Shown here piece by piece: positions 53,922 through 62,205 of a stretch of DNA of 64,000 nt. Every line of letters begins with the position of its first letter. The first letter of the stretch is position 1. The notes below the pieces were generated by a model. That model saw only the letters and a program-made list of their open reading frames with translations, did no database searches and was not told where the DNA came from. Source of the DNA: Mycobacterium sp. 852002-51961_SCH5331710. Its GTDB lineage: Bacteria; Actinomycetota; Actinomycetes; Mycobacteriales; Mycobacteriaceae. Location of the stretch: NCBI RefSeq assembly GCF_001665535.1, contig NZ_LZSQ01000053.1:1-64000 (forward strand), in the 5' to 3' direction. Both the position numbers and the translations under genes were made by a program.

Positions 53922-54707
53922 CTATTCGAAACTCAGGTGTACCGAGCCCAGCCCGGCGAAGTCTGCGACGTAATCGGCGCCGGGAGTGGCGTCGAACGCC
54001 TTGGTGCACGAGCCAGGCAACACGATGTCACCCGCTTTGAGGCGGACACCGAAGCTGTCGACCTTGCGCGCCAGCCACGCCACCGCGGTCACCGGGTTAC
54101 CCAGCACCGCGTCGCTGCGGCCCTTCGCCACCACCTCGCCGTTGCGGGTCAGCACCGCGTCGATCGCGGTGATGTCGATGTCCTTCGGCGACACGCGGTT
54201 CTCGCCGAGCACCCAGCCCGCCGAGGACGCGTTGTCGGCGATGGTGTCGCAGAGTTTGATCTTCCAGTCGGTGATGCGGGTGTCGATCAACTCGATCGCG
54301 GGTGCGAACGCGGCCGTCGCTGCCAGAACGTCGTCCTCCGTGCATCCGGCGCCGGGCAGATCGTCGGCCAGGATGAATCCAACCTCCACCTCGACGCGGG
54401 GATAGAGGTAGTCGGCGGATTTGACGGGGGTGTCCTCGTGGACGGCCATGTCATCGAGCAGGTGCCCGTAATCGGGTTCGTCGACGTTCATCATCTGCTG
54501 CATGGCCTTCGACGACAGCCCGACTTTGTGGCCGATGACCTTGGCGCCTTCGGCGACGCGCTGCCGGATGTTGATCAGCTGGATCTCATAGGCATCCACC
54601 ACGTCGATGTCGGAATGACCATCGGTCAGCGGCGGGATGGGAACCTTGCTGCGCTCGGCTTGGGCGAGATCGGCGGCGAGCTTCTGCCGCACCTGATCAC
54701 TGAGCAT
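53922..54707 (-). CDS. hsaE: 2-Hydroxyhexa-2,4-dienoate hydratase HsaE
   Basis: 261-residue MhpD/fumarylacetoacetase-fold hydratase: [32 protein letters not shown] with metal-binding acids, [18 protein letters not shown], and [20 protein letters not shown] ending. Hydrates the dienoate from steroid ring A/B cleavage to the HsaF substrate. ATG 54707, divergent from kstD across 73 bp with a KstR site. Confidence 0.95.
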   Translation of the reverse strand: MLSDQVRQKLAADLAQAERSKVPIPPLTDGHSDIDVVDAYEIQLINIRQRVAEGAKVIGHKVGLSSKAMQQMMNVDEPDYGHLLDDMAVHEDTPVKSADYLYPRVEVEVGFILADDLPGAGCTEDDVLAATAAFAPAIELIDTRITDWKIKLCDTIADNASSAGWVLGENRVSPKDIDITAIDAVLTRNGEVVAKGRSDAVLGNPVTAVAWLARKVDSFGVRLKAGDIVLPGSCTKAFDATPGADYVADFAGLGSVHLSFE

Positions 54708-54765
54708 CCTTATGAAGTCCCCTTGTCCTGTTGACCGGCGCGGTTGTGGGTCGGCCGGGCAATTC

Positions 54766-54779
54766 TATAACGTGTTCTA
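54766..54779. promoter_or_regulatory. KstR operator between hsaE and kstD
   Basis: TATAACGTGTTCTA matches the consensus and ends 1 bp before the kstD ATG, so bound KstR would block initiation around the start codon. Confidence 0.85.
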
Positions 54780-54780
54780 C

Positions 54781-56463
54781 ATGACTGGTCAGGAGTACGA
54801 CGTCATTGTGGTGGGCAGCGGCGCAGCCGGTATGGTCGCCGCGCTCACCGCGGCCCACCAGGGACTTTCCACATTAGTCGTCGAGAAGGCTCCGCACTAC
54901 GGTGGTTCCACTGCGCGGTCAGGTGGTGGCGTCTGGATTCCGAACAACGAGGTACTCAAGCGCGACGGCGTCAAAGACACTCCCGAAGCCGCCCGTGCCT
55001 ACCTGCACAACATCATCGGCGACGTCGTACCCGCCGAGAAGATCGACACCTACCTCGAGCGCGGTCCGGAGATGCTGTCCTTCGTGCTCGAGCACTCACC
55101 GCTCAAGCTGTGCTGGGTGCCGGGCTACTCCGACTACTACCCCGAGACACCGGGCGGCAAGCCGACGGGACGCTCGGTCGAACCCAAGCCGTTCGACGCG
55201 AAGAAGCTCGGGCCGGATCTCCCGGGCCTGGAGCCCCCCTACGGCAAGGTTCCGCTGAACGTTGTTGTCATGCAGCAGGATTACGTGCGGCTAAATCAGC
55301 TCAAGCGTCACCCGCGCGGTGTACTGCGCAGCCTCAAGGTGGGCGCTCGCACGATGTGGGCCAAGGCCACCGGAAAGAATCTGGTCGGCATGGGCCGCGC
55401 GTTGATCGCGCCGTTGCGGATCGGGCTCCGCGAAGCCGGGGTGCCCGTGCGGCTGAACACGGCGTTGACAGATCTCTACGTCGAAGACGGCGTCGTGCGC
55501 GGGATATACGTACGTGACACCAGCGCACCGGAATCCGGTGAGCAAGAACTGATCCGGGCCCGTCGCGGCGTCATCCTCGGCTCGGGCGGCTTCGAGCACA
55601 ACGAGCAGATGCGGGTGAAGTATCAGCGCGCCCCCATCACCACCGAGTGGACGGTCGGCGCCAAAGCCAACACAGGCGACGGCATCCTCGCCGCCGAGAA
55701 ACTCGGCGCCGCACTCGATGTCATGGAGGACGCGTGGTGGGGCCCGACCGTGCCGCTGGTCGGCGCACCGTGGTTCGCGCTGTCGGAACGCAACTCTCCG
55801 GGTTCGATCATCGTCAACATGGCGGGCAAGCGGTTCATGAACGAGTCGATGCCCTACGTCGAGGCCTGCCACCACATGTACGGCGGCCAGTACGGGCAGG
55901 GGCCCGGACCCGGTGAAAACATTCCGGCGTGGCTGGTGTTCGACCAGCAGTACCGCGACCGCTACATCTTCGCCGGACTGCAACCGGGACAGCGGATTCC
56001 GACGAAATGGCTGGAGTCGGGTGTGATCGTCACGGCGAACACGCTCGAGGAGCTGGCCGAAAAGACCGGACTGCCGGTGGATGCGTTCAAGGCCACGGTC
56101 GAGCGGTTCAACGGGTTCGCGCGCTCCGGCGTCGACGAGGACTTCAAGCGCGGGCAGAGCGCTTACGACCGCTACTACGGCGATCCGACCAACAAGCCCA
56201 ATCCGAACCTCGGCGAGATCACCCACCCGCCTTACTACGCGGCCAAAATGGTGCCCGGCGATCTGGGCACCAAGGGCGGCGTCGTCACCGACGTGCATGG
56301 TCGCGCCCTGCGCGACGACGGGTCGGTGATCGAGGGCCTCTATGCTGCGGGCAATGTCAGCGCGCCAGTCATGGGACACACCTACCCCGGCCCGGGCGGG
56401 ACCATCGGCCCGGCGATGACGTTCGGTTACCTTGCAGCACTCAACATCGCCGGAAAGGGTTAA
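54781..56463 (+). CDS. kstD: 3-Ketosteroid Delta1-dehydrogenase KstD
   Basis: 560-residue flavoprotein introducing the C1-C2 double bond into 3-ketosteroids, which with KshA leads to ring-B opening. FAD motif VVVGSGAAGMVAALTAAH, then HYGGSTARSGGGVWIPNN, and the C-terminal GLYAAGNVSAPVMGHTYPGP. The ATG at 54781 matches the family N-terminus (TGQEYDVIVVGSG). A TTG 23 codons upstream would run through the operator and is rejected. No Shine-Dalgarno sequence separates operator and ATG. Confidence 0.96.
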   Translation: MTGQEYDVIVVGSGAAGMVAALTAAHQGLSTLVVEKAPHYGGSTARSGGGVWIPNNEVLKRDGVKDTPEAARAYLHNIIGDVVPAEKIDTYLERGPEMLSFVLEHSPLKLCWVPGYSDYYPETPGGKPTGRSVEPKPFDAKKLGPDLPGLEPPYGKVPLNVVVMQQDYVRLNQLKRHPRGVLRSLKVGARTMWAKATGKNLVGMGRALIAPLRIGLREAGVPVRLNTALTDLYVEDGVVRGIYVRDTSAPESGEQELIRARRGVILGSGGFEHNEQMRVKYQRAPITTEWTVGAKANTGDGILAAEKLGAALDVMEDAWWGPTVPLVGAPWFALSERNSPGSIIVNMAGKRFMNESMPYVEACHHMYGGQYGQGPGPGENIPAWLVFDQQYRDRYIFAGLQPGQRIPTKWLESGVIVTANTLEELAEKTGLPVDAFKATVERFNGFARSGVDEDFKRGQSAYDRYYGDPTNKPNPNLGEITHPPYYAAKMVPGDLGTKGGVVTDVHGRALRDDGSVIEGLYAAGNVSAPVMGHTYPGPGGTIGPAMTFGYLAALNIAGKG

Positions 56464-56466
56464 CGC

Positions 56467-57327
56467 ATGCCCATCAACCTCGACGAGGCGCTCGGCGCCG
56501 AGCTTCCCGCGGCCGAGTTCTCCTGGACCAGCAGCGATATCCAGCTCTACCACCTCGGCCTGGGCGCCGGCGGCGACCCGATGGACAAGCGCGAGCTGCG
56601 GTACTTGACCGACGGCACTCCGCAGGTGTTGCCGACTTTCGGCAATGTCGCGCAGAGCTTTCACTTGACGGAACCGCCGACGGTGAAGTTCCCGGGCATA
56701 GACATCGAGCTGTCGAAGGTGCTGCACGCCAGCGAAGCGGTGTCTGTTCCCGGTCCGATCCCGCCGGCCGGCACCGGCATCGCCGTCACGCGGTTCACCG
56801 ACATCTGGGACAAGGGCAAGGCCGCAGTCATCTGGTCGGAGACGACGGTGACGGCGCCCGACGGCACGCCGTTGTGGACCCAGCGACGCTCGATCTTCGC
56901 GCGCGGAGAAGGCGGCTTCGGCGGCCAGCGGGGACCATCGACGTCCTCGGAGCCTCCACAGCGCGCGCCTGACTTCGAGATCGCGATCCCCACATCGCCC
57001 CAGCAGGCGCTGTTGTACCGGATGTGCGGCGACCGCAATCCGCTGCACTCCGATCCTGACTTCGCGGCGGCGGCCGGGTTCCCGCGTCCGATCCTGCACG
57101 GGTTGTGCACCTACGGTATGACGTGCAAGGCGATGGTCGACACTCTGCTCGACGGCGATACCGCGCGGGTGAGAAGTTACGGTGCCCGCTTCGCTGGTGT
57201 GGTGTTTCCGGGCGAGACGCTCAAGGCCAGCGTCTGGAAGGAGGGCGACGGCTTCGTCGCGGCGGTGACTGCACCGGAGCGCGACGACGCAGTGGCACTC
57301 GCCGGCGTGGAGTTGATCCCTGCGTAG
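56467..57327 (+). CDS. hsd4B: MaoC-type steroid enoyl-CoA hydratase (Rv3538-like)
   Basis: 286-residue double hot-dog hydratase. The catalytic motif spans DRNPLHSDPDFAAAAGFPRP, with His in LHS and ILHGLCTYG. The N-terminal hot-dog lacks the motif, as in MFE-2-type hydratase 2. Annotated in M. tuberculosis as Hsd4B, it hydrates side-chain enoyl-CoA esters with the opposite stereochemistry to EchA19. The ATG is 3 bp after the kstD stop, so the two are co-expressed. Confidence 0.9.
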   Translation: MPINLDEALGAELPAAEFSWTSSDIQLYHLGLGAGGDPMDKRELRYLTDGTPQVLPTFGNVAQSFHLTEPPTVKFPGIDIELSKVLHASEAVSVPGPIPPAGTGIAVTRFTDIWDKGKAAVIWSETTVTAPDGTPLWTQRRSIFARGEGGFGGQRGPSTSSEPPQRAPDFEIAIPTSPQQALLYRMCGDRNPLHSDPDFAAAAGFPRPILHGLCTYGMTCKAMVDTLLDGDTARVRSYGARFAGVVFPGETLKASVWKEGDGFVAAVTAPERDDAVALAGVELIPA

Positions 57328-57362
57328 AAGGGCTCGCGAGGGGATCGTCCACCGGGGCGCAA

Positions 57363-58832
57363 TTACCGTAGACCTCCCACCAATCGGTATTGCAGATCCT
57401 GTACGAACGGGTGGTCGACCACCGGGATGTCCGCCCGCGCCGATGCCACCACAGCACCGTCGCGTGTCATGGTCACGGTGAAGGGTCCCAATTGCAGTGG
57501 TGCCACGCATATTCCGCGGCCACCGCCGACAGAGCATGACGTCAGATGGTCGCCGGCGGCGATCTCGATTCGGGCTCCAGCGGTGGCAAAACTGACCACT
57601 TCGATGGCATCCCGCGGTTCAACAGAGTCGGGGGCCGGACGCATCAGAAGCGTTTGGGGATATGCTGGAAGAGCTGCGGCGGGTTGAGTGCGGTACGAAA
57701 CATATATGGCATCACGGGTGATTCTCGGAATCCCACCCCACTTGAACATCGCGATGTCATAGGCGTTGAGGTCGAGCATCCTCCATCCGTGTGCGACCGA
57801 TGGAGCCATCGCCGTCGACTCCGCATAGTCGTTCCAGGTGATCAGCTGAACCCATTCGGCCTCCTCCTCGATCGCAAGCTGCCACGCCATTCGATTGGTC
57901 GTTCCGTTCACCGACTCTTCGAAGACGCCACCGCGCGGTCTGGTGTCCTGAAACGGAACGGACTGCATCCAGATCTTTCCTCGATCGTGCGCTTGGTCGA
58001 TCAGGTCGGCCGGCGAACCGGGCGCATGGTTTGACAGGCCCATCCCGCGAGGATTCCTCCCGCCCCAGGCGGACAACCCATACGAGATCGACTCGTAATC
58101 GGTCATGTTCGAGACATCGACGAACACAGGAACGAACGCGACCTTGGTATGCAATCTTGCAGTCAGTGCTGCCAGCACCGTAGCCCACCACTCCGGGCTA
58201 CGGCGCTCTGCAGCGAACGCGCTGAGCACCGGAGTGCCGTCCGCAAGGCGGTATGCCGCTGGCGCAGCCAGATATGCGGAGATGTCTGCGACGAAATCCT
58301 CAACAGCAAGGTCTAAGAGGGGACCCGATATGTCTGCGGTGATGAGAATCTTGAAATTGGCGCTACGGGCGGCGGCCGTGAGGAGATTGTCCACGACGTC
58401 AGACTGTGCTCGTGGTTTGATGACGTCAATTGCGAAGCCGTCTATTCCGACCGACTTGGCCTGGGCTATTTCGGTCGCGAAATCGACCAGCTGCCAATCA
58501 GACTGATCGAGATGCGCGCGCGGCAGCGGTCGATCCCTGAGCAATCCGCCATAGCTGGAGTGGATTCCCCCTTCGCCTTCCGGCGAGAGATACTCGCGTT
58601 GATAGTAGTCGGCAGTCCCATCAGCGTTTTCAATCGATATGGGGAAGTTCGGCACATAGTGTGCGAATACTGCGCGAGGTGACGGGCCGACGGGTAGATC
58701 GAAGGGCAAATAAGGGGTGACCGCCCTTTCGGTACTCGTCGTCTCCATTTGGGAGTTGGAGTGGGTGGGATACAGGCTGGCGGCCACGCACACAGTAACG
58801 AGCGCGAGGACCGCAACGGCCCGAACGATCAT
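57363..58832 (-). CDS. Exported GH71-like glycosidase
   Basis: 489 residues. N-terminal hydrophobic signal (VRAVAVLALVTVCVAASLYP), then a TIM-barrel with GH71-like (alpha-1,3-glucanase) landmarks: VFAHYVPNFPIS, YYQREYLSPEGEGG, VGIDGFAIDVIKP, and LITWNDYAEST near the end. A C-terminal beta domain (IEIAAGDHLTSCS) follows. Its substrate is likely the polysaccharide made by this locus (inference). The ATG at 58832 follows the upstream stop by 7 bp; an earlier GTG would overlap that gene by 50 bp and is less likely. Last gene of the minus-strand locus. Confidence 0.75.
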   Translation of the reverse strand: MIVRAVAVLALVTVCVAASLYPTHSNSQMETTSTERAVTPYLPFDLPVGPSPRAVFAHYVPNFPISIENADGTADYYQREYLSPEGEGGIHSSYGGLLRDRPLPRAHLDQSDWQLVDFATEIAQAKSVGIDGFAIDVIKPRAQSDVVDNLLTAAARSANFKILITADISGPLLDLAVEDFVADISAYLAAPAAYRLADGTPVLSAFAAERRSPEWWATVLAALTARLHTKVAFVPVFVDVSNMTDYESISYGLSAWGGRNPRGMGLSNHAPGSPADLIDQAHDRGKIWMQSVPFQDTRPRGGVFEESVNGTTNRMAWQLAIEEEAEWVQLITWNDYAESTAMAPSVAHGWRMLDLNAYDIAMFKWGGIPRITRDAIYVSYRTQPAAALPAYPQTLLMRPAPDSVEPRDAIEVVSFATAGARIEIAAGDHLTSCSVGGGRGICVAPLQLGPFTVTMTRDGAVVASARADIPVVDHPFVQDLQYRLVGGLR

Positions 58833-58839
58833 CCCAGGT

Positions 58840-60105
58840 TTATAGATAGCGGCCGTCCATCGTCGTGGTGTTTCGAGCGAAGTTGACAACGACGCCGAGC
58901 ACCGGAGTACCGATAACCTTCATCCCGGCGGCGATCTCGGTCAGCGAACGCGTCGTCGCATCGGCGTCAACCACCAGGACAGCGGCGTCTACGGCCCCCA
59001 CCAACACCTGGGCCTCAACGGATTCCGCGAATGCCGGGCAATCGACGATCACGATGTCGGCATCGTCTTTCGCGGCCTCCAGGCGTTGTTCGAAGGATTC
59101 GGCGGAGAGCAGGGACGTGCGGCCGACAGTCGTCGTCGAAATGGAAACAGGAGTCACCGCCCGCGGTTTCGGCACTTCGACTTGCGGCTCGAGCTGCAAG
59201 AGGACGACCGATCTTTCGCGTTCGGCGTACGCCCGACCGAGTGTTCTCGACACCGTGCTCGCTCCATCACCAGAGTGCGGCCCCACGACTGCCAACACCG
59301 GCGGCTTACTCAGCTCGGAGATCGGATGCAGAACCGAATCGACGTTGACGCTCAGGCGTAACGCGGCCTGCCGGAAGTCTTCGTCGCGGTCGAATGCGGC
59401 ATCCACATCGGCAGTCCGGGTCAAGATCTTGTTGCGCGCGAACTGACCGATCACCGTACTTCCCGTGAGCGCCTCCACATCGCGGCGTGACCGCACCTTG
59501 GTGTCGAAACGTTCAAGGAGCCAGATTAGTCCGAGCATTACGGTGACAGCACCGATCAACGCAGCAGCGCTTATCTGCCACAACGGAATTGCGGTCGAAA
59601 CCGCGGTCGCCGGATTCGCCCGGGTCACCACCTGAACCAACGGCGGGATGTCAGGGTTGTTGTCGATGTACTCGATCTTCGCCACATAGGAATCGAGAAC
59701 GTCACCGTAGGCGTTGGCAATATTCGCTGCTCGTTCCGGACTCTCATCGGTTACCGAAACGACCATCAAAACAGTGTCTTTGACCGTTGACGCCGACACC
59801 TGGTTGACCAACTCCTGCGGAGTCAGCTTCAGTTTCAGCCGATCGATGACGCGTTGTGCGAGATCGTCGCTCTTGAACATCTTCGAGTAAGTCAGAATGC
59901 GTTGCCGGGAGAAAAGGTCGCCCTGGTACGCGCCGGCCGAAGTCTTGACATCGGGCGCCCGGAGGAACAGTTCGGTCGAAGCCGTGTACTGCCCGTGAAC
60001 GGTTGCGTTGTAGGCACTCGCCGCGACCGATGCCATCACCAGGCAGACGGCGACGACCAACCAGCGTCGACGCATTACGATCCACCATCGCTTCAGAAGT
60101 TCCAT
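58840..60105 (-). CDS. Wzz/BY-kinase-like membrane protein with altered P-loop
   Basis: 421 residues: N-terminal TM (about 15-33), Wzz-type periplasmic region (about 36-175), second TM (about 177-197), then a cytoplasmic ParA/BY-kinase-like domain (about 240-421). The Walker A position reads GPHSGDGAST (275-284), with Ala282 where the essential lysine normally sits. The strand usually ending in Asp is SVVLLQLE. A Walker B-like IVIVDCPAF remains and no tyrosine cluster follows. It probably sets polysaccharide chain length as a structural partner rather than a kinase. The ATG at 60105 has GGAGG upstream. Confidence 0.8.
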   Translation of the reverse strand: MELLKRWWIVMRRRWLVVAVCLVMASVAASAYNATVHGQYTASTELFLRAPDVKTSAGAYQGDLFSRQRILTYSKMFKSDDLAQRVIDRLKLKLTPQELVNQVSASTVKDTVLMVVSVTDESPERAANIANAYGDVLDSYVAKIEYIDNNPDIPPLVQVVTRANPATAVSTAIPLWQISAAALIGAVTVMLGLIWLLERFDTKVRSRRDVEALTGSTVIGQFARNKILTRTADVDAAFDRDEDFRQAALRLSVNVDSVLHPISELSKPPVLAVVGPHSGDGASTVSRTLGRAYAERERSVVLLQLEPQVEVPKPRAVTPVSISTTTVGRTSLLSAESFEQRLEAAKDDADIVIVDCPAFAESVEAQVLVGAVDAAVLVVDADATTRSLTEIAAGMKVIGTPVLGVVVNFARNTTTMDGRYL

Positions 60106-60136
60106 GGTCCTCCGCCACATCGATTCGTAGTGCCGA

Positions 60137-61447
60137 CTACAACCTGTCGGCCAGGACGTTGTGAACGAATTCGGGCTTCGCCACAACAATTCGACCGAGG
60201 TAGCGTCCCTGCCCTATTTCCAACAGCCGCTTGGCTTCTCTTATCTCAGACTCCGACGTTCCCGGAGCCTCGGTCACCAACACCGTCACGCCATCGGGAC
60301 CGACGAGATCGATCGCGTCGACCGATTCCAGCACCGCCGGTGCAATGACGAGTACATCTTGTGTGGCCGCTAGTTGATCGAGCACCGCGCTCAGTGGCCG
60401 GCAACGCCGACGAGGGTCCGACTCGTTCGACCCACCGAACGGCAGCCAATCGAATCCCCCAACGTCGTCGAAGGCGATCGCCTCCTCGAGCGCACACCGG
60501 CCAGAGGCCACGTCCACAAGGCCCGGTTGCCCCGATGGGCCGGTATCGACCGCCGGATCGGCAACCACCACGACCGGCCGACGGAACCGTGCATTCGCCA
60601 TGACTGCCGCGAGTCGCCGAGCGGTCATCGTCACGACGGGTGTACTCCGAGGTGCGACCAAAATCAAAGGGGTCCAAACATCATCGCGCAGCCCGTTGAT
60701 TTGGAGTTCGGCAATGCCTGTGTCCGCATCCATCAGATCGGTGTCGGATTCGTCAGCCGACATGATCCCGAGTACGTCTTCGGCGTCATCCGCGGGGCCG
60801 ACAAGTTCTGCGAGTGCCCTGCCTTCGCGCATCGACACAAACGTCAAACCCGTCAGGAAGCCGAGGAGCAGTCCCGATCCGACGTAGATCATCGTCCGCG
60901 GTGATACCGGGCTAGTGGGAACGGAGGCGGTCTCCACCAGCAACGGCTGGACCGGTGACACCTGTGTGAAGGGCGGCCGCTCGACCTCCTTGATGGTTGC
61001 TATCAGCTGCCGCGCTGTCTCGTCGGCAATAAGGGCCGCTGTGGTCGGGGACCGGTCAATCGCCTGTATCTCCACGATGACCGTATCCGGAATCACGTGC
61101 GCCGCCAGCTTCCGGCTCAATTCCTGTGCCGAGATCCGTAAGCCCAGACGGTCGATCACGGGGCCGGTGACGAAGGGAGTGTCGAGTAGCCGCGCATAGC
61201 TCGCCACCCGCTGCTGGGTGAACTCGTCGCCGTAGGCCAGTACAGCGGAGCCACCGATATTCGGATCCGCAATGGCTGTCGAATCGTTCCAGTACGGTGC
61301 CACGATCATCACGCGGGCACTGGCCTGGTACTCGACCGGGAAAAAGAAGGTCGCGGCGCTGATGACAGCGCCCCCAAGCAACGTCCAGCACAGCAGTGCG
61401 AGAAGATTCCGTCGGGCGATCGCGAACAGGGTGCCGATGCTCCTCAT
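60137..61447 (-). CDS. Second Wzz/BY-kinase-like protein, P-loop lost
   Basis: 436 residues, same plan as its downstream neighbour: TM (about 15-35), Wzz region, second TM (YVGSGLLLGFLTGLTFVSM), cytoplasmic domain. The P-loop region reads LILVAPRSTPVVTMTA, with no Gly-Lys-Ser, while Rossmann-like strands (RPVVVVADPAV, DVLVIAPAVL, GVTVLVTEAPG) persist. A degenerate ATPase partner is likely. The ATG at 61447 overlaps the SGNH stop (ATGA); the upstream extension is rejected. Confidence 0.78.
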   Translation of the reverse strand: MRSIGTLFAIARRNLLALLCWTLLGGAVISAATFFFPVEYQASARVMIVAPYWNDSTAIADPNIGGSAVLAYGDEFTQQRVASYARLLDTPFVTGPVIDRLGLRISAQELSRKLAAHVIPDTVIVEIQAIDRSPTTAALIADETARQLIATIKEVERPPFTQVSPVQPLLVETASVPTSPVSPRTMIYVGSGLLLGFLTGLTFVSMREGRALAELVGPADDAEDVLGIMSADESDTDLMDADTGIAELQINGLRDDVWTPLILVAPRSTPVVTMTARRLAAVMANARFRRPVVVVADPAVDTGPSGQPGLVDVASGRCALEEAIAFDDVGGFDWLPFGGSNESDPRRRCRPLSAVLDQLAATQDVLVIAPAVLESVDAIDLVGPDGVTVLVTEAPGTSESEIREAKRLLEIGQGRYLGRIVVAKPEFVHNVLADRL

Positions 61448-62205
61448 TTCGCCAACCCCATTGCCTTCAGGTTGTCCACTATGCGGCGTGCGTAATATTC
61501 GTTGCCAGCCGCATTGAGATGGATACCGTCTTTCCAAAGCAAGGGATTCAGGTCTATCCCGCGATACCAACCCTGTGCTACCGGATCGATGACGTAAGCG
61601 TCCACTTCTTCGGCACTACGTCTCATTCCCGCGGAAACTGCGGAGTAGTTCGACGCTACGTCCGCCGATGCATAGGACGGCAGAATCACGATGATCTTGG
61701 CCTTCGGCCACGTGGCGTGCACCCTTTTCATGTATTCGTCGGCAGCTGGGATCGTTTCAGTGGGTGGTAGACCGAGATCGTTACGACCACCGTCGACCAG
61801 AACGTAGTCCACGTTGTACGTCCGTCCATCCCGGTCAAGACGATTGATGAAGGGGACACCTCGCGAATCGCCGTCGCCCACCGCGTTGACGAAACCTGTG
61901 CCGCCCTGGGCATCCACAGTGAGATTCCAGCCGAGTAGCTCGCCGAGAAGATACGGGTATGGACGAAACGTCGGGTCACCGGTGCCGCCGGCGAAGGAGT
62001 CACCGACGACTAGAAGCGTCGGCCGGTGATCGAACAACGACCCGATCGACGGCACCGTGGAGCTTTGCTCTCGCCCCTGAGTAAACACATCGTCGCGGCG
62101 CCATTGCAGATATCCGACGCTCGCTATCAAGGCCAAGAGGATGACGCTGAACAGCGCCAACCGCGCGCGCCCAACGCCTGCCGACTTCTTGTCAGACCCG
62201 AACAT
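61444..62205 (-). CDS. Membrane-anchored SGNH/GDSL hydrolase
   Basis: 253 residues: one N-terminal TM (about 15-34) then an extracytoplasmic SGNH domain. Block I is VVGDSFAGG (catalytic Ser), block II QGGTGF, block III GGRND, and block V DGIHLNAAGN with catalytic Asp and His. Likely esterase or O-acetyl editing enzyme for the polysaccharide or an envelope lipid. Its start overlaps the polymerase gene by 14 bp. Confidence 0.85.
   Translation of the reverse strand: MFGSDKKSAGVGRARLALFSVILLALIASVGYLQWRRDDVFTQGREQSSTVPSIGSLFDHRPTLLVVGDSFAGGTGDPTFRPYPYLLGELLGWNLTVDAQGGTGFVNAVGDGDSRGVPFINRLDRDGRTYNVDYVLVDGGRNDLGLPPTETIPAADEYMKRVHATWPKAKIIVILPSYASADVASNYSAVSAGMRRSAEEVDAYVIDPVAQGWYRGIDLNPLLWKDGIHLNAAGNEYYARRIVDNLKAMGLAK

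Noticed and set aside
55291..57537. 748-codon minus-strand open frame opposite kstD and the MaoC hydratase
   Set aside because: Spans two well-defined plus-strand genes and reads as a low-complexity Arg/His/Gly-rich shadow.
58833..58889. GTG start at 58889 for the GH71-like gene
   Set aside because: Would overlap the upstream Wzz-like gene by 50 bp and put 19 non-signal residues before an evident signal peptide starting at 58832.
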